The position numbers were made by a program, and so were the translations under genes. Under the pieces are notes generated by a model. It made no database searches. It had not been told where the DNA came from and saw nothing but the letters and a program-made list of their open reading frames with translations. 61,409 nucleotides of DNA from Magnetococcales bacterium (lineage in GTDB: Bacteria; Pseudomonadota; Magnetococcia; Magnetococcales; JADFXB01). The stretch lies in assembly GCA_015233935.1 (NCBI GenBank), contig JADFXB010000011.1, forward strand, positions 1-61,409. The letters are read 5' to 3'. Below, piece after piece: positions 60,319 to 61,409 of this stretch (within the stretch, counting starts at the first letter, position 1; each line of letters starts with the position of its first letter).

Positions 60319-60894
60319 TTAAACCGATTGAAAGAGAAGTTTGAGAGCCAGAGCCATGTCATCACTGGAATAGTTGCGATAAGCCAGGGTATAGAGCCAG
60401 TCCTGTAATACCGGTCCCAGATTCAAGAGTTTGATAACATCTGCCAGTTCTTCATCGGTTGGATTGGTCCGCGTTTCGGAGATAACGCGGTTAATGCCCG
60501 TATAGATGGCCAAAATTTCGTTTAAATAAGATTCATTTTCATTAATGCGCGCTGTTTTATTTTCTAAAAAAATTATAGGTCTTCTTTTTGCGATCCAGTA
60601 AATGATGATGCCGCCGACCTTGTCTGGTGAGGGATTTTGATTGCCGTGAAAATATCGGAAACGCTCTTTGTCCCGTTCGACCTGAATAGCAATATCCAGG
60701 ACAAGGAGGGGGGAAAGTGCATACAGGGCTTTGGGACCACCTCGCCATGCCATGCCTGGCAGGGTTTCTGTCAGTATTTGTTCCAGCATGGTGTAGGTTT
60801 CGGTGATTTTACTGACACCAGATTCCAGTTCGGTTGTGTCTGGTTGAAAGGCTTGGCGGCCACTTCCCTGGGGATTGGATCCTGTGGTATTCAC
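60319..60894 (-). CDS. Hypothetical protein, 191 aa
   Basis: Not recognised. A 191-residue soluble protein. The first 25 residues are low-complexity, then helical segments (VSKITETYTMLEQILTETL, LLVLDIAIQVERDKERF) and a hydrophobic strand pair (GGIIIYWIAKRRPIIFLEN). Start is GTG 60894 with GAGGA four bases upstream. Lies between the 83-aa gene and the hemerythrin, all on the minus strand. Confidence 0.65.
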   Translation of the reverse strand: MNTTGSNPQGSGRQAFQPDTTELESGVSKITETYTMLEQILTETLPGMAWRGGPKALYALSPLLVLDIAIQVERDKERFRYFHGNQNPSPDKVGGIIIYWIAKRRPIIFLENKTARINENESYLNEILAIYTGINRVISETRTNPTDEELADVIKLLNLGPVLQDWLYTLAYRNYSSDDMALALKLLFQSV

Positions 60895-61077
60895 GACATC
60901 CTCACGCTATTGATTAATTTTTCTCTATCAAAAAAATCAACAAGGTTGTCCTTATTGCCATCATTTGGTCATAAGTGGAGATAAATATACACGCTCATCA
61001 TTATTTGGGCAATGATTAAGCGAGGAGCACCAGGCAAAACCGCAGCACTCCATCACTTATTATGGAAGTTTACCCAT

Positions 61078-61409
61078 TCAAGCCTTGGTGTTGGCCCCCA
61101 TTTTTTGGTTCAAGAAGTGTCCCATGTGCATGTCGGTTTCCAGAATGTGGTGGGTGAGCCATTTTTTCAGGAAATCGATCACTTCTTGGGTGATGCCCGC
61201 TCCCTCCTCATGAAACTGCCGACGCAGATTGCTGGCATGACCGATCAATTCGGCATGTTCATTCTTGTGGTTGGTAAAACCCTCATAGCGATAGGTTTGC
61301 ATCAGCCGTTCTTCATGGCGAAAGTGCCAGGAGGTATAGCTGAGCATTTCATCCAGCACCCGGCCCACCACCTCACGTTCTCTATTTTCATTAATGGCTG
61401 TGATCAAAT
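61078..61409 (-). CDS. Bacteriohemerythrin, 5' end outside the window
   Basis: An oxygen-binding di-iron protein, truncated at the window edge. Visible ligands: HF..HEE in WHFRHEERLM, H...H in NHKNEHAEL, and H....D in THHILETD. The first helix with the initial His is missing, because the frame runs off the right end; the codon at 61407 is a Leu TTG within the gene and not a real start. Typical length of the whole is about 135 residues. Such proteins store or ferry oxygen in micro-aerophiles. Confidence 0.93.
   Translation of the reverse strand, partial: LITAINENREREVVGRVLDEMLSYTSWHFRHEERLMQTYRYEGFTNHKNEHAELIGHASNLRRQFHEEGAGITQEVIDFLKKWLTHHILETDMHMGHFLNQKMGANTKA

Overview
The window reads as a stretch of chromosome from a Gram-negative, motile, respiring proteobacterium. 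Evidence: a complete lipopolysaccharide precursor and export block (kdsD-kdsC-lptC-lptA-lptB), TonB/ExbB/ExbD, a TAT-exported iron-sulfur protein, multihaem c-type cytochromes, two chemoreceptors, a PleD-like diguanylate cyclase, a hemerythrin and sigma-54. The mix of hemerythrin domains, chemoreceptors and iron-linked redox genes would fit the Magnetococcales or a related alphaproteobacterial-type lineage, but that is an inference; no magnetosome gene, rRNA or tRNA is present to settle it. No insertion sequence, CRISPR array or integrase was seen.

Layout. 135-6316: chemoreceptor with a CZB and a decayed hemerythrin-like tail, a TMTC-like membrane TPR protein, a VOC protein and a PleD-like cyclase. 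6307-11118 (minus strand): hypothetical protein, CDF metal transporter, cyclic-nucleotide-binding protein, gpsA and tsaD. 11217-15083: small CDS, hemC, pentahaem cytochrome, tetrahaem cytochrome and a TAT iron-sulfur protein in one run. 15377-25357: AT-richer surface-glycan-type island (two polytopic membrane proteins, two methyltransferases, B12-binding-type radical SAM, asparagine synthase, GT2). 25515-27081: CoA-binding protein and a four-CBS/PAS-like protein. 27195-33646: kdsD-kdsC-lptCAB-rpoN-ptsN-rapZ, ending in a terminator. 33672-35978: membrane-anchored DUF2235 hydrolase. 36136-39338: tsaC-purE-purD and a SprA-like protein. 39566-44086: four-gene metal-uptake-type operon (TonB receptor, His-rich anchored periplasmic protein, NapH/FtrD-like polyferredoxin, CcdA/SafE-like membrane protein). 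44083-46977: TIR-STAND-TPR protein. 47310-48130: sigma-54-like promoter, structured leader and ANTAR regulator. 48149-52232: outer-membrane-type protein, CZB chemoreceptor, exbD, exbB and tonB. 52515-58062: five-gene carrier-protein operon (AMP ligase, PLP decarboxylase, radical SAM, ACP, AAC(3)-like). 58140-59854: SafE-like protein and a sigma-54 activator without a sensor domain. 59942-61409: two small uncharacterised proteins and a truncated hemerythrin.

How the parts could work together. The TonB receptor operon and the separate tonB-exbB-exbD operon plausibly form one energised metal import route, with the polyferredoxin and CcdA-like proteins supplying electrons. rpoN, the sensorless sigma-54 activator and the sigma-54-like promoter before the ANTAR gene hint at a local sigma-54 circuit. 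hemC lies directly upstream of nine CxxCH haem sites, which suggests that haem supply and cytochrome production are co-expressed. The most novel-looking systems are the carrier-protein operon at 52515-58062, the reductive metal-uptake operon at 39566-44086, the ANTAR leader at 47310-47510 and the TIR-STAND protein.
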